From: Spirochaetaceae bacterium
GTDB lineage: Bacteria > Spirochaetota > Spirochaetia > SZUA-6 > Bin103
Direction: 5' to 3'
Assembly: GCA_028818385.1 (NCBI GenBank)
Contig: JAPPNY010000023.1
Coordinates: forward strand, 1 to 36,532
DNA: 36,532 nt
The translations under genes and the position numbers were made by a program. The notes beneath the pieces were generated by a model that worked only from the letters and a program-made list of their open reading frames with translations, was not told where the DNA came from and did no database searches. Below are positions 24,032 to 32,792 of the stretch, one piece after another; within the stretch, counting starts at the first letter, position 1, and every line of letters begins with the position of its first letter.

Positions 24032-24748
24032 TCAGCGCGTCATTACCTCGCCACGGACGTAGTCCCCCTCGTCCGACAGCAGGAACCGCGCCACCTTGGC
24101 CACTCCGGCCGGGTCCGCCAGGACCTGGTTGCGCGGTTTGCCGCTGGCGTCCATCGCCTCCTCGGCGCAGCGCTTGAGCGGGGTGTCGACGCTGCCCGGC
24201 ATCAGCAGGTTGAGCCTGATGCCGTCCTCCGCCAGCCGCGGGGTCAGTGCCTTCGACAGTCCGTAGACGCCTCCCTTGCTGGTCGCGTAGGGCACCGATG
24301 AGCTGCCGGAAGCGATCCCGGCCCCCGACCCGAGCAGGATCACCACCCCGGAGTGCGACGCACGCAGCGCGGGCAGCGCGTGCTTGACGCAGAAGAACGA
24401 GCCGTAGACGTTCACTTCCACCGTGCGCGTCCAGTCGGCCGGGTCGATCTCTTCGACCGGCACGGCCGCCGCCTGCAGCACGCCGGCGGCGGTGACCAGA
24501 GCGTCGATGCCGCCGATCAGCTCCTCCGTGGTCCGAGTCAGCGCGCGCACCTCTTCCTCGCTGGTGACGTCGCAGCGTACGAAGTGGGCGATGCCGCCCG
24601 ACGCACGAACCGACTCGACCGTGCGTTCGGCATCCTCGACGTTGACGTCGGCCACGACCACCGCAGCCGGCGGCGCGCAGGCGATGGCGATGGCGCGGCC
24701 GATGCCCGTCGCACCGCCGGTGAGGAGCAGGCGCTTGCGGATCTCCAT
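24032..24748 (-). CDS. Short-chain dehydrogenase/reductase (SDR)
   Basis: Classical SDR of 238 residues. TGGATGIG is the dinucleotide motif; VVADVN ends strand two with an Asp typical of NAD preference; CDVTSEEE is the adenine-side Asp; ALVTAAGV corresponds to NNAG with T-A for N-N; the active site has Ser in LLGSGAGIAS and YATSKGG (YxxxK). The later MPGSVDTPL is the PG motif. It lies 15 bases downstream of the methyltransferase gene and is likely co-transcribed with it. Substrate unknown. It converges with the GOLPH3-like gene. Confidence 0.94.
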   Translation of the reverse strand: MEIRKRLLLTGGATGIGRAIAIACAPPAAVVVADVNVEDAERTVESVRASGGIAHFVRCDVTSEEEVRALTRTTEELIGGIDALVTAAGVLQAAAVPVEEIDPADWTRTVEVNVYGSFFCVKHALPALRASHSGVVILLGSGAGIASGSSSVPYATSKGGVYGLSKALTPRLAEDGIRLNLLMPGSVDTPLKRCAEEAMDASGKPRNQVLADPAGVAKVARFLLSDEGDYVRGEVMTR

Positions 24749-24763
24749 CGGTCCTCTCCCGCC

Positions 24764-25600
24764 CTACGCGGGCACGCGGGCGTACGCGGTGACGTGCGGC
24801 GGCAGCACGATCAGGCGCCCGGACGCGGCGGCCTCCTGCCGAAGCCGCTCGGCCACGGTGTCCACTCCCACCTCCGCGGCGGTGGCGATGCCGAAGGACT
24901 CGATCAGCGGCAGCAGGCTGGCGAAACCCTGTTGCAGGTACTCGTAGCCGACCCAGTCCGGTCCCCCGCCGGCCGGTGCCTCCAGGTTGGCCACCGGCGA
25001 CGGCAGGCCCGCGTCCGCGAAAGCGCCCTGCAGCTCCAGCCCCATGCCGATGTTGGCCCCCGAGCGGCGGAACACCTCCAGTCCCCACTCCACGAGCTTG
25101 TTGACGACCGGCGTTTCCGGGTGCGCGATGGTCTCGTACAGCGTCATCTCGGCCTCCTGAAAGGCGACGATGCCGCCCCCGCGCACGTGCGCGGCGAACC
25201 CCCTGAGCGCCTCCGCGGGATCGCCCAGGTACATCAGCACCAGGCGACCGATCACGGCGTCGAAGTCGTCCGGGAGATCCAGCGTGCGCGCATCACCCGC
25301 GATGAACTCGACCTGGGCGTGGCCGGCCTGCTCCGCCCGCGCCCGCGCGGTGTCCAGGATCTCCGGGTTGACGTCCACCCCCGTCACGGAGCCGTCGGGT
25401 CCGACGAGCTGCGCCGCCGCGAAGGCCACGTCGCCGGCGCCGCTGCCGACGTCGAGCACCTTCATGCCGGCGCCGACACCCGCGTCGCGCAGCATCCGGA
25501 GCGTCATCTTCTCGTACAGGTGTGACTGCTCGATCAGGCGCTCGGTCTCGCCTTCGCTCCGACCCATCGTGTAGGTCGCGTCCCGTCCTTCCGCTGCCAT
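24764..25600 (-). CDS. Class I SAM-dependent methyltransferase
   Basis: A 278-residue Rossmann-fold methyltransferase. Motif I is VLDVGSGAGDVAFAAA, followed by VTGVDVNPEIL (acidic ribose ligand), VEFIAGDARTLDLP (motif II) and FDAVIGRLVLMYLGDP (motif III). The C-terminal lid GGPDWVGYEYLQQGFASLLPLIESFG resembles the UbiE/arsenite methyltransferase-like group of small-molecule enzymes. ATG 25600 is preferred to the upstream ATG at 25660 because homology begins soon after. Starts are divergent from the glycoside hydrolase gene, separated by 58 bases that must hold both promoters. Substrate cannot be read from sequence. Confidence 0.92.
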   Translation of the reverse strand: MAAEGRDATYTMGRSEGETERLIEQSHLYEKMTLRMLRDAGVGAGMKVLDVGSGAGDVAFAAAQLVGPDGSVTGVDVNPEILDTARARAEQAGHAQVEFIAGDARTLDLPDDFDAVIGRLVLMYLGDPAEALRGFAAHVRGGGIVAFQEAEMTLYETIAHPETPVVNKLVEWGLEVFRRSGANIGMGLELQGAFADAGLPSPVANLEAPAGGGPDWVGYEYLQQGFASLLPLIESFGIATAAEVGVDTVAERLRQEAAASGRLIVLPPHVTAYARVPA

Positions 25601-25658
25601 GGGTCCGGCAGTGTATTCGCCGCTCTGCGCCGATGGAAGGACCGGTATACTCGCGGCC

Positions 25659-27305
25659 ATGGCCCCCTACCAGAACCGATGCCGCGCCAACCACGTCGCC
25701 GAGTGGAGCTTCCGGTCGGACGTCGAGCGCGCCGACCCGTTCAACGAGATCACCCTCGACCTGATGGTCACCGGCCCGGACGGGCACGAGCGGGCGGTCC
25801 CGGCCTTCTGGGCGGGCGGCTCCGCGTGGGGAGCGCGCTATGCCTCCCCCACGCCGGGCACGTACCGCTGGCGCACCCGCTGCTCCGACGCCGGCGATGC
25901 CGGCCTGCACGGTCTTGCCGGCGAGCTCGAAGTCACCGCGGGCGAAGACGAGCCCAATCCGCTGCTCCGGCACGGCCCGATCCGGGTTGCGGCCGACCGC
26001 CGCCACCTGGAGCATGCCGACGGCACCCCGTTCCTGTGGCTGGGCGACACGTGGTGGATGGGGCTCTGCCGGCGGCTGCGGTGGCCGGACGACGTACGCG
26101 AGCTGGCCGCGGACCGCTCCGCCAAGGGATTCAACGTCATCCACCTGGTGGCCGGGCTGTACCCGGACATGGACCCCTTCGACGAGCGCGGCGCCGGCGA
26201 CGGCGGCTTCCCCTGGGCCGAGGACTTCTCCACGATCAACCCGGCGTACTTCGACGCCGCCGACGTGCGCATCGCCCACCTGGTCCGCTGCGGCATGGTG
26301 CCGTGCGTGGTCGGCTTCTGGGGGTACTTCCTGGACGTGGCCGGCGCCGACGTGCTCAAGGCGCACTGGCGCAACCTGATCGCCCGCTGGGGCGCCTACC
26401 CGGTCGCCTGGTGCGTGGCCGGCGAGGCGCTGATGCCCTTCTACACCAGCGAGGCCAACCGGGAGATGAAGCGCCGGATCTTCCGAGGCGAGCCGTGGCT
26501 GCCGGCCGACCGGCGCGCCGTCTGGTCCGACATGTCGCGCTACATCAAGGCGACCGACGGGCACGGCCGGCTGCTGACCATCCACCCGACGCGCGTCGGC
26601 ACCGACCAGGTCGACGATCCCACCACCATGGACCTGCACTGGCTGCAGACCGGCCACAACGGCTATCCGGCCACCGCGCAGGCGGTCGACATGATGGAGA
26701 AGGCGCTGGCGGCCGAGCCGCGCATGCCGGTGCTGGACAGCGAAGGCAACTACGAGATGATCCGCGGCACCAACCGCGACGACATCCAGCGGTTCCAGTT
26801 CTGGTCCACCATGCTGGTGGGCGCGGCCGGCTACAGCTACGGCGCCAACGGCATCTGGCAGGTGGACCGCAGCGACCGCCCGTACGGCGCATCGCCGCAC
26901 GGCACCACCTGGGGCGGACGCCCGTGGGACGAGGCGATGTCGTTCCCGGGATCCACGCAGGTCGGCGTCGGCAAGCGGATCCTGGAGCGCTTCGCGTGGT
27001 GGCGCTTCGAGCCGCACCCGGAGTGGGTCGATCCCGCGCAGGACGCGGAGGACCGTCACCAGCCCTACGCCGCCGGCATCGACGGCGGGGTGCGGGTGAT
27101 CTACGTGCCGTGCGAGGTGATGAAGCCGGTGGCCGCGTGCCGGTTGGAACCGGGCCGGACGTACCGCGCGGAGTTGATCGACCCGTCCACCGGTGAGGCG
27201 CATGACCTGGGCGAGGTCCGTGGCGATGCCGAGGACCGCTGGGCGATGCCGCAGACGCCGGCCTTCCACGACTGGGTGCTGGTGCTGACCCCCTCGGGAT
27301 CGTGA
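25659..27305 (+). CDS. Apiosidase-like (DUF4038/DUF5060) glycoside hydrolase
   Basis: A 548-residue protein. Residues about 1-95 are the beta-sandwich DUF5060-type domain (WSFRSDVERADPFNEITLDLMV, PGTYRWRTRCSD). The TIM barrel begins with HLEHADGTPFLWLGDTWWMGLC, a signature of the DUF4038/apiosidase-like group; FNVIHLVAGLYPDMD, VPCVVGFWGYFLD, YPVAWCVAGEALMP, and PVLDSEGNYEMIRG follow, the Glu of the last and of GEALMP being the likely catalytic pair. The end (DWVLVLTP) is a small C-terminal sheet. No signal peptide, so it should act on imported oligosaccharides. It is followed 10 bases later by a lyase gene, forming an operon. Substrate (apiose, arabinose or other side chain) is not determinable. 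Confidence 0.92.
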   Translation: MAPYQNRCRANHVAEWSFRSDVERADPFNEITLDLMVTGPDGHERAVPAFWAGGSAWGARYASPTPGTYRWRTRCSDAGDAGLHGLAGELEVTAGEDEPNPLLRHGPIRVAADRRHLEHADGTPFLWLGDTWWMGLCRRLRWPDDVRELAADRSAKGFNVIHLVAGLYPDMDPFDERGAGDGGFPWAEDFSTINPAYFDAADVRIAHLVRCGMVPCVVGFWGYFLDVAGADVLKAHWRNLIARWGAYPVAWCVAGEALMPFYTSEANREMKRRIFRGEPWLPADRRAVWSDMSRYIKATDGHGRLLTIHPTRVGTDQVDDPTTMDLHWLQTGHNGYPATAQAVDMMEKALAAEPRMPVLDSEGNYEMIRGTNRDDIQRFQFWSTMLVGAAGYSYGANGIWQVDRSDRPYGASPHGTTWGGRPWDEAMSFPGSTQVGVGKRILERFAWWRFEPHPEWVDPAQDAEDRHQPYAAGIDGGVRVIYVPCEVMKPVAACRLEPGRTYRAELIDPSTGEAHDLGEVRGDAEDRWAMPQTPAFHDWVLVLTPSGS

Positions 27306-27315
27306 GCCTGCCCGC

Positions 27316-28680
27316 GTGACGGCCGAGGCCGTCGGCCGCAGCGCCGGCCTGCTCGACGCCCTCTACTACGGCCATCTGCACGGCGGCGCGCGCCTGCGGA
27401 GCATCTTCTCCGGCGACGGGCTGCTGCAGCGCTGGCTGGACGCGGAGGCGGCGCTGGCGCACGCACAGGCGCGGGTGGGGCTGATCCCGGAGGAGGCGGC
27501 CCGCGCGATCGAGCGCTGCGCGCGCGCCGACCGCTTCGATCAGCGCGAACTGGGTGACGAGATCGCACGCCGCGTGCACCCCCTGGTGCCGGTGGTCGAA
27601 GCGCTGGGCCGCGCGGCGGGCGCCGACGCCGGCGGTTACGTCCACTGGGGAGCCACCACCCAGGACATCATGGACACCGCCTCCGTGCTGCAGCTCCGCG
27701 ACGCCGTCCCCGTCATCGAGGAAGCGGCCACGGCGGTCGAGTCGGCCTTGGCCGAGCTGGCGCGCGCGCACCGCGACACGCCGATGGCCGGCCGCACGCA
27801 CGGGCAGCACGCCGTGCCGATCACCTTCGGGCTGAAGGTGGCGGTGTGGCTCGACGAGTGGCGGCGCAACCGCGACCGCTTCGGGCAGTGCCTGCCGCGC
27901 GTGCTGACCGGCCAGCTCGGCGGGGCCGCCGGCACGCTGGCGACCATGCCCGAGCACGGCCCGGAGGTGCGGCGGCTGATGATGGAGCGACTGGGGCTTG
28001 CCGACCCGTCCGTGGCGTGGCACACCGCCCGCGACCGGATTGCCGAGTGGTGCGCGGCGCTGGCGTTCCTGGCCGGCACCTGCGGGAAGATCGCGCGCGA
28101 GGTGATCGCACTGCAGAAGGACGAGGTGGGCGAACTGGCAGAGCCGCACGAGACCGGCAAGACCGGCAGCTCGACCATGCCGCACAAGCGCAACCCCATG
28201 CTCAGCGAGGCGGTGATGGCGCTGTGCCAGCTCGTCACCGGCGGCGTGGGTCAGGCGTTCACCGGCCTCCTGCACGAGCACGAGCGCGACATGGGGCCGT
28301 GGCAGGCGGAGTGGCGCTACGTGCCGGACCTGACCGGAGCGGCGGCCGGATGCCTGCAGCTCACCGCGCGCGTGCTGTCAGGGCTGACCGTGAACGCCGC
28401 GCGCATGCGGGCGAACCTGCACCGGTCCGCCGGCGCGATCTGCTCCGAGGCGGTCATGCTCCGCCTGGGCCGGTCGATCGGCCGGCAGCACGCGCACGCG
28501 CTGGTGCACGAGATCACCATGGACGCCTACGAGAGTGGGCAGGATGCCGGCGACGCCATGCGCGCCGACGCGCGCATCCGCCGCCACCTGGACGCGGACG
28601 AGCTGGAGCGGCTGCTCGACCCGGCGAACCACCTCGGACACGCCGCCGCGATGGTCGACGGCGTGCTCTCAGCCGGCTGA
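27316..28680 (+). CDS. Fumarase/aspartase-superfamily lyase (PurB/PcaB-like)
   Basis: A 454-residue homotetrameric-type lyase. The superfamily signature GSSTMPHKRNPM is at residues 284-295, with the catalytic Ser loop. The other two conserved regions are GYVHWGATTQDIMDTA and MAGRTHGQHAVPITFGLK. This matches adenylosuccinate lyase and 3-carboxymuconate cycloisomerase-like proteins more than argininosuccinate lyase. Being encoded beside a glycoside hydrolase and away from purine genes, a catabolic role is more likely than housekeeping PurB, but that is inference. GTG 27316 lies 10 bases after the previous stop, and no good ribosome site is seen. The last 12 bases overlap the convergent isochorismatase-fold gene. 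Confidence 0.92.
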   Translation: MTAEAVGRSAGLLDALYYGHLHGGARLRSIFSGDGLLQRWLDAEAALAHAQARVGLIPEEAARAIERCARADRFDQRELGDEIARRVHPLVPVVEALGRAAGADAGGYVHWGATTQDIMDTASVLQLRDAVPVIEEAATAVESALAELARAHRDTPMAGRTHGQHAVPITFGLKVAVWLDEWRRNRDRFGQCLPRVLTGQLGGAAGTLATMPEHGPEVRRLMMERLGLADPSVAWHTARDRIAEWCAALAFLAGTCGKIAREVIALQKDEVGELAEPHETGKTGSSTMPHKRNPMLSEAVMALCQLVTGGVGQAFTGLLHEHERDMGPWQAEWRYVPDLTGAAAGCLQLTARVLSGLTVNAARMRANLHRSAGAICSEAVMLRLGRSIGRQHAHALVHEITMDAYESGQDAGDAMRADARIRRHLDADELERLLDPANHLGHAAAMVDGVLSAG

Positions 28681-29388
28681 GCCGCCGGTCACCGCGCGCA
28701 ACCCGTCGAGCACCTCGTCGACCGACATCACGTCGCCGAGCTCCAGGTCGATGTCCATGAGGTTCACCTCGTGGAACAGCTCGCAGCGGTCTCCCACCGC
28801 CTGCCGGGCGACGATCAGGTGGTAGCTGTCGGCGCCGTCGCGGCAGGTGGCGTACACGCAGTGGCTGGTGCTCACCCCGGTGATAATGAGTGTGTCGATA
28901 CGTAGCGCGGCCAGCATCTCGTGCAGGTTGGTGCCCTTGAAGCAGGACGCGTAGCTCTTGCGGAATACCTTCTCGTTCGGCCTGGGGGCGAGCCGGGAAT
29001 CGATGTCGAACACGGACAGGTCGCCCGGGTCGACCCGCAGGGTCAGCTTGCGCTTCTGCGGACCGTGCGGATCGGCAGGGTCCCAGGCGGCCGTGGAGAA
29101 GAACACCGGCACCGAACGGGCGCGAGCCTCGTCCACGATGCGGGCGGTCGACTCGACCACGGGATCCATCTCGCTTCCCATCTGGTGCGCGGGCTCCGTC
29201 CAGAACCGGGCCAGGTCGATGACCAGCACGGCCGGGCGGCTGCCGAATCCGGTGCGCCCGCCCCACCCCCGTGCCTCGTAGCGGGTTCGCAGATGATCCA
29301 GGTGGCGCAGCACGCCGGCGCGCAGCGATTCGGGCAGGCGCATGTCGTCGGCGCCCGCGTGCGGATCGTTCGGTCGAGCCTGGGACAT
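28669..29388 (-). CDS. Isochorismatase-fold cysteine hydrolase
   Basis: A 239-residue member of the isochorismatase-like hydrolases (amidases such as N-carbamoylsarcosine amidase and nicotinamidase). The triad is visible: Asp in AVLVIDLARFWT, Lys in FRKSYASCFKGTNL, and Cys177 in TGVSTSHCVYATCRD. The N-terminal 40-50 residues are an extension. ATG 29388 and ATG 29343 are both possible starts; I choose the first. The neighbouring convergent lyase overlaps by 12 bases. The substrate is likely a small amide or carbamoyl compound. Confidence 0.92.
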   Translation of the reverse strand: MSQARPNDPHAGADDMRLPESLRAGVLRHLDHLRTRYEARGWGGRTGFGSRPAVLVIDLARFWTEPAHQMGSEMDPVVESTARIVDEARARSVPVFFSTAAWDPADPHGPQKRKLTLRVDPGDLSVFDIDSRLAPRPNEKVFRKSYASCFKGTNLHEMLAALRIDTLIITGVSTSHCVYATCRDGADSYHLIVARQAVGDRCELFHEVNLMDIDLELGDVMSVDEVLDGLRAVTGGSAG

Positions 29389-29473
29389 GGGCGTGAGGCT
29401 CGCACGCGCACCCGGCGAGGACAACCGCGAGAGGCGGCGGAACACGCTTTCAGGCCCGGTTGACCGGCCCGTC

Positions 29474-29491
29474 ATATAATCGCGATTATAT
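29474..29491. promoter_or_regulatory. Perfect 18-bp palindrome, probable antitoxin operator
   Basis: ATATAATCGCGATTATAT is its own reverse complement and stands out from GC-rich surroundings 13 bases before the antitoxin start. It contains TATAAT on both strands, so a -10 box is embedded in it. AbrB-fold antitoxins usually autoregulate by binding such a site; that part is inference. Confidence 0.75.
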
Positions 29492-29504
29492 TAGCGGACG
29501 TGCC

Positions 29505-29732
29505 ATGCTCTCTTTCAAGGTGACGACCGTCGGCTCTTCCTCCGGCATCATCCTCAGCAAGGCGGCGCTGGCGCAGTTGCGGGTGCGCAAGGGAGACACG
29601 CTCTTTCTGACCGAAGCTCCGGACGGCGGCTTCAGGATCACCGCCTACGATCCCGACTTCGAGCGCCAGATGGCGCTCGCGGAGGACATCATGCACGACG
29701 ACCGAGAGGTGTTGCGAGCGCTGGCAAAGTGA
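29505..29732 (+). CDS. AbrB/MazE-fold antitoxin
   Basis: A 75-residue protein with a swapped-hairpin (AbrB/SpoVT) DNA-binding domain: FKVTTVGSSSGIILSKAALAQLRVRKGDTLFLTEAPDGGFRITAYD. The tail DFERQMALAEDIMHDDREVLRALAK is a helix of the kind that wraps the Doc/Fic toxin partner. Its stop overlaps the toxin GTG (GTGA), typical of toxin-antitoxin operons. ATG 29505 is chosen because the fold starts there. It should repress its own operon via the adjacent palindrome and neutralise Doc. Confidence 0.92.
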   Translation: MLSFKVTTVGSSSGIILSKAALAQLRVRKGDTLFLTEAPDGGFRITAYDPDFERQMALAEDIMHDDREVLRALAK

Positions 29733-30127
29733 GCTCCGATGAGCCTGGCGCGTGGCGCTGGGTTCAGCCGGGCGTCGTGTTCGCCGTCCATGACCGTCAA
29801 CTCGCCGAGCATGGCGGAATGGACGGAGTCCGCGACCCGGGAGCGATCGAGTCCGCTCTGGCCCGCCCGTTGAACCTGGCCGGCTACGGCGCGCCCGATG
29901 CGGCTGCGCTGGCAGCGGCGTACGCGTACGGCCTCGTAAGAAACCACGGCTTCCTCGACGGCAACAAGCGTACCGCCTGGGTCGTCGCGCGCCTGTTCCT
30001 GGCGGACAACGGCCTGAGCCTCGCCTTCGACCCGCCGGATGCGATCAGGACCATGGAAGGCGTCGCTGCCGGCGGCATTGACGAAGCCGCGCTCGCCGAC
30101 TGGTTCCGCCGGCACATCAAGACGTAG
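29729..30127 (+). CDS. doc: Doc-type toxin (death on curing, Fic fold)
   Basis: A 132-residue protein with the Fic/Doc core HGFLDGNKRTA starting at H73 (HxFxxGNKR), the active site that phosphorylates EF-Tu in P1 Doc. The N-terminal VVFAVHDRQLAEHGGMDGVRDPGAIESALARP is the typical Doc opening. Helices match the family length. It is coupled to the antitoxin by a GTGA overlap. All motif residues are present, so it looks functional. The pairing AbrB-Doc is the common chromosomal arrangement. Confidence 0.94.
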   Translation: MSSDEPGAWRWVQPGVVFAVHDRQLAEHGGMDGVRDPGAIESALARPLNLAGYGAPDAAALAAAYAYGLVRNHGFLDGNKRTAWVVARLFLADNGLSLAFDPPDAIRTMEGVAAGGIDEAALADWFRRHIKT

Positions 30128-30198
30128 AGTTCCCCGGTCGGGGCCGGGAAGGGATGACATCCCGCGCTCGGCCCGCGCCGATTACGGAGGAGTTGCCG

Positions 30199-30888
30199 AT
30201 GGCTGGAGCGGTGGGCGAACGGACGATAGAGGCGCTGCGAGGGTTCGACAGCCCGACCGTCATGAACGCGGTCGAGCGCTTCGCGGTGCGCGACCGCACC
30301 GCCGGCTACGCGAACCTGGACCTGAAGTGCCTGTTCCCGGAGCGGCCGCCGCTGGTCGGCTACGCGCTCACGGCGATCGCGGACACCACCACGCCGGCCG
30401 ATCCGCGCCCGGACCGGCTCACCGAGCTGTTCGAGCGGATCGCCGCCGCGCCGCAGCCGAGCGTGTACGTGGTCAAGCACGTCGGACAGGACCGGTTGCG
30501 CTCCTGCTTCGGGGGCGACATGACCGCGCGGGCGCTGCAGCACTTGGGCGCGGCCGGCATGGTCACCGACGGCGGCGTGCGTGACCGCGCCGGGATCGAG
30601 CGGCGCGTTCCCGGCTTCCAGCTCTTCGCTGCCGGGCTGGTCGTCTCTCACGGCATCCCGGCGATCATCGACTTCGACGTGCCCGTGGAGATCTGCGGCC
30701 TCACGATCAATCCGGGTGACCTGCTGCACGGAGACGAGAGCGGACTGCTGACCATCCCGGCCGAGATCGCCGACCGCGTCCCGGAACAGGCGCAGGCAGT
30801 GCTGGACGTGGAGGCGCCGCTGTTCGAGCTGCTGGAGCGCCAGGACGTGTCGCTGCAGGAGTTGCTCGACGCGTATCACGTGCACTGA
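30199..30888 (+). CDS. RraA-like/HMG aldolase-family protein
   Basis: A 229-residue protein of the RraA family that includes 4-hydroxy-4-methyl-2-oxoglutarate/oxaloacetate aldolases and the RNase E regulator RraA. Conserved blocks: GFDSPTVMNAVERF, LVGYALTAIADTT, FGGDMTARALQHLGAAGMVTDGGVRDRAGI (the GGD/GE...DGxVRD metal and substrate site), IDFDVPVEICGLTINPGDLLHGDESGLLTIP. The last motif holds the Asp ligand. ATG 30199 is preceded by GGAGGAG. The enzyme role is more likely than RraA regulation because the next gene, an oxygenase, starts two bases after its stop. Confidence 0.92.
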   Translation: MAGAVGERTIEALRGFDSPTVMNAVERFAVRDRTAGYANLDLKCLFPERPPLVGYALTAIADTTTPADPRPDRLTELFERIAAAPQPSVYVVKHVGQDRLRSCFGGDMTARALQHLGAAGMVTDGGVRDRAGIERRVPGFQLFAAGLVVSHGIPAIIDFDVPVEICGLTINPGDLLHGDESGLLTIPAEIADRVPEQAQAVLDVEAPLFELLERQDVSLQELLDAYHVH

Positions 30889-30890
30889 CC

Positions 30891-31736
30891 ATGGACCACA
30901 GCACCCACGACTGCGCGCCCACACTGACCGACTCGCAGGTCCTGGAGTTCTGCAAGTACGGGCACCTGATGCTCGAAGGGGTCGTCCCGGAGGAGATCAA
31001 CGCCCGTTGCCGCCGCTGGCTGGATGACCATCACGCCGGCGACGGGCCGGCCGAGCTGCAGGAGCTGCTCGAAGAGGAGTGGTTCTTCGAGGACGTGGTC
31101 CGCAACCCGGAGGGCGCCGGCGCCATGCGCTCTCTACTGGGCTCAGATTACGTGGAGCCGACCTGGCTGACCTACTTCAAGGGGATCGGCCCGGCCGAGG
31201 CCAACCAGTGGCACATCGACGGCGGCTCCCGCTTCGGTGCCGAGCTGGACGTGCTGAAGTGGTTCTACTACCCGGCCGACTCGCCCCTGGAATCGGGGCC
31301 GACCGAGTTCGTGCCGGGCTCGCACCACGTCTACAACCAGGTGCGCTTCATGGCCCACTACGGCGAGATCGGCGGCACCTGGAAAGCGGTCGCGCCGGCC
31401 GGCTCGATCTACCTCACCGCCTATTCGCTGTGGCACCGGCGGGCGCGCGCCACCTGGGACGGCGTGCGCTACATGGTCACCAGCTCCGCATGGCGCACCG
31501 GGTCTCCACAGCGTGACTGGGTGCAAGAGCCAGGATTCGACGTCAAGGCGGCCGACTACACCTCGACCGCGCCCCGGTTCGGGGAGCAGGTGCGCGCCGC
31601 GCACGACAACGCCCGCATGTTCCTGTGGCTGTGCGGCCGGGCCGAGGACTTCCAGCCCGCCGCCGGCCCCTCCTGGCCGCAGTCCACGCCGGGCAACCGC
31701 GCCCGCTACGGCGCCCCGGGGGACCGGCCGGCGTGA
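30891..31736 (+). CDS. Phytanoyl-CoA dioxygenase (PhyH)-family oxygenase
   Basis: Fe(II)/2-oxoglutarate oxygenase of 281 residues, cytosolic. H108 and D110 in NQWHIDGGSRFG and H182 in AYSLWHRRAR form the metal triad. The turn EFVPGSHHVYN is typical. RYMVTSSAWRTG supplies the 2OG-binding Arg. It begins two bases after the RraA-like gene and is likely coupled to it. It is a third, divergent oxygenase in this window; sequence around the metal ligands differs from the other two (EWHRDM, IHTDSP), so they are not recent duplicates. Confidence 0.92.
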   Translation: MDHSTHDCAPTLTDSQVLEFCKYGHLMLEGVVPEEINARCRRWLDDHHAGDGPAELQELLEEEWFFEDVVRNPEGAGAMRSLLGSDYVEPTWLTYFKGIGPAEANQWHIDGGSRFGAELDVLKWFYYPADSPLESGPTEFVPGSHHVYNQVRFMAHYGEIGGTWKAVAPAGSIYLTAYSLWHRRARATWDGVRYMVTSSAWRTGSPQRDWVQEPGFDVKAADYTSTAPRFGEQVRAAHDNARMFLWLCGRAEDFQPAAGPSWPQSTPGNRARYGAPGDRPA

Positions 31737-31815
31737 GGAGTGCCGGGCCGGCCGTCGCACGCGTTTGACTTCCCCGGCCTGGGACCGAACCTTGCAGGCA
31801 TCGATGGAGGACACC

Positions 31816-32711
31816 ATGCGACACCTACAACGAGTCTCGCACGTTCGATTCATCGCGTTCCTCGTGGCGGCGGCTCTCGTCGCCGGTTGCGGCAGAGGCT
31901 TCATCCCCGAGCCGACCTACCAGCCAACGGCGATTCCCGAGGACATCGCCGAGCTGTTCGAGCTGTCTGGGAACGTGACCTCCGACACGGTGTGGATCTT
32001 CGAACAGGGCGGGCCCCTGCACTTCCTCGACCCGAACACGTCCGACTATTTCCACAACTATAGTGATTACAATGACATACAGTTCGTGCACATGCACCAG
32101 ACCCTTACCCTCAATCACGAGCTGGCCCCCCGCCATGAGGAGTTCACGCTAGCGGAGCTGCAGGCAGAGGTGGACGTGAGCGTCGAGATCCTGCATCGGG
32201 CGATCGAGCACTTCCGGGCTCAAGACAAGCGCGTGGTCGTCATTGGACACTCCTATGGGGCGTTCCTCATGGCCCGCTACCTGTCGCACCATGGTCCGGA
32301 AGCGGCAGATCGGTTTCTGATCATGGCCGGCCGGCTGGACATGCCGGAGGAGGTCGTCAACGGATTCCTGACGGGAATGCCGTACCTTTTTCAGGACGGC
32401 GTTACGCCGATTCAGGTTCCTTTTTCTTGCCGCCCACGGAACGGAACCGCGACCAGGCACTGATGGAGATGCGAATCGCCGGCGCCACGGGACACGACCG
32501 CTATACGGAACGGCTCGCCGAGACCGATCTGCAGAAGGTCATCTATGTGTATGGAACGCTGGACGATACGGTCGGGCGGCTGACCGAAGACGAGGTCGAG
32601 TTCCTGGAATCCGGAGGCGCCACGGTTATCCCCATCCCGGACGGAGGCCACGCGTCGACGTTCGAAGACGTGGATGCTGTGCAGGAAGTCTCCGAAGCCT
32701 TGCGGAACTAG
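31816..32711 (+). pseudogene. Alpha/beta-hydrolase lipoprotein, disrupted by a frameshift
   Basis: An exported alpha/beta-hydrolase split into two frames. The first frame (31816-32463) has a lipoprotein signal FIAFLVAAALVAGC and the nucleophile elbow GHSYGAFL. A run of five T at 32420-32425 marks the break. The second frame continues from about 32424 to 32711 with FLPPTERNRDQALM, then YGTLDDTVG (acid Asp) and PDGGHAST (catalytic His). One missing T in the run would restore VPFFLPPTERNR in one reading. Thus the nucleophile is in the first half and the other two triad residues in the second; neither half could work alone. It may be a sequencing error, a genuine mutation or a -1 slip site. ATG 31816 follows GGAGG. 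Lower GC than neighbours. Confidence 0.8.
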
Positions 32712-32792
32712 GCCGGCCGGGCGACGTTGGCTTCCGAGGCCGGCATCAGGGTGACACCTCAGGAACACAGCGCGGACCGTCGGGGGCATCGC

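Noticed and set aside
29460..29480. Sigma70 promoter TTGACC with TATAAT before the antitoxin
   Set aside because: The spacing is only nine bases, too short; only the palindrome is reported.
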